A stretch of 5,383 nucleotides of DNA. It comes from Nitrososphaerota archaeon. GTDB lineage: Archaea > Thermoproteota > Nitrososphaeria > Nitrososphaerales > Nitrosopumilaceae. The position numbers and the translations under genes are program-made. Of this stretch, positions 5,060 to 5,383 are shown one piece after another. The DNA is taken from NCBI GenBank assembly GCA_016200035.1, contig JACQFM010000088.1:1-5383 (forward strand), written 5' to 3'. The notes beneath the pieces were generated by a model. It saw only the letters and a program-made list of their open reading frames with translations, was not told the origin of the DNA and did not search any database. Position 1 is the first letter of the stretch; each line of letters begins with the position of its first letter.

Positions 5060-5383
5060 ATCTCAAAAGCATTATTGGTGGATAATCTTCATGCCAATAG
5101 GAGCTATAGTATTTTTTATAACAATTCTTGCTGAGCTTGAAAGGATCCCATTTGATCTCCCAGAGGCGGAAGCCGAGATTGTTGCAGGATGGTTGACAGA
5201 ATTTTCAGGAATGATGTACGGGCTAGTCCAGCTTGGTATATATGTAAAACTATACGCCTTTGCAGCCCTCTTTACTTTGCTCTTCTTAGGTGGATGGAAT
5301 GGTCCTATGGTTTGGCCTCCTTTCCCACAAGAAATAATCACACATGGAATTGCTATGGGTCCAATAAATCTGAGGATACCAGG
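5040..5383 (+). CDS. nuoH: Complex I subunit H, 3' part in a shifted frame, running off the window
   Basis: In the third forward frame, open from the TGA at 5037, the sequence reads LTEIVESQKHYWW from 5043, then a membrane helix (about 5073-5120). It continues with the second NuoH signature, ERIPFDLPEAEAEIVAGW and TEFSG (about 5139-5210). This is the acidic loop facing the quinone chamber, with its glutamates and aspartate preserved. A further helix and GGWNGP (5290-5307) follow, and the frame is still open at the window end. On its own the only start is ATG at 5091, which lies inside a helix, so an independent gene is unlikely. It is the continuation of the nuoH beginning at 4376, separated by a loss of bases equal to 2 modulo 3. 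The intact codons on this side show no sign of long decay, which suggests a recent event or a sequence error. Confidence 0.88.

Noticed and set aside
5037..5060. Programmed ribosomal frameshift in nuoH
   Set aside because: There is no slippery run at the junction, and a slip could not restore the missing 21 or so residues, including a membrane helix.
5072..5341. Minus-strand open frame of 89 residues near the window end
   Set aside because: It lies opposite the conserved second NuoH signature, so it is a shadow of nuoH.
5091..5383. Independent small membrane-protein gene starting at ATG 5091
   Set aside because: The ATG lies inside a NuoH helix and the residues before it (LTEIVESQ) are also NuoH-like, so this is the displaced end of nuoH.
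1..5383. CRISPR array, insertion sequence, integrase, tRNA or rRNA
   Set aside because: No repeated spacer structure, transposase-like protein, terminal inverted repeats or RNA gene motifs were seen; nearly all the sequence is accounted for by core metabolic genes.

Overview
The window looks like chromosomal DNA of an ammonia-oxidising archaeon (Thaumarchaeota/Nitrososphaeria). It encodes a biotin-dependent acyl-CoA carboxylase of the archaeal 3-hydroxypropionate/4-hydroxybutyrate type and the start of an archaeal complex I operon. The protein sequences, for example the ends of NuoD and NuoA, resemble what I remember of Nitrosopumilus and Nitrososphaera homologues. I also recall acc genes lying close to the nuo cluster in Nitrosopumilus. 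Base composition is moderately AT-rich. I do not assign a genus.

Layout. Positions 1-1087 (+) hold the 3' end of accC (biotin carboxylase) followed after 2 bases by accB (biotin carrier protein). Positions 1139-1612 (-) hold a BCP/PrxQ-like peroxiredoxin convergent with accB. Positions 1613-1803 are a 191-base divergent intergenic region that must carry the promoters of the peroxiredoxin gene and of the nuo operon. From 1804 to the end (+) lies nuoA-nuoB-nuoC-nuoD-nuoH, tightly packed, with the operon running out of the window inside nuoH.

How the genes work together. AccC carboxylates biotin on AccB using ATP and bicarbonate; a carboxyltransferase subunit outside this window would pass the carboxyl group to acetyl-CoA and propionyl-CoA for carbon fixation. 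NuoB, C and D form the quinone-reducing connecting module of complex I. NuoA and NuoH are membrane subunits next to the quinone site. The peroxiredoxin is probably a stand-alone antioxidant gene.

The most important observations are two breaks in otherwise well-conserved genes. nuoH loses about 62 bases of conserved sequence near 5040, which shifts the reading frame. nuoC has homologous-looking coding sequence extending upstream of its only usable start codon, so its N-terminus appears lost at the nuoB-nuoC junction. Two lesions in one respiratory operon suggest sequencing or assembly error at least as much as real decay. No mobile element, CRISPR array, tRNA, rRNA or clearly novel system was seen.
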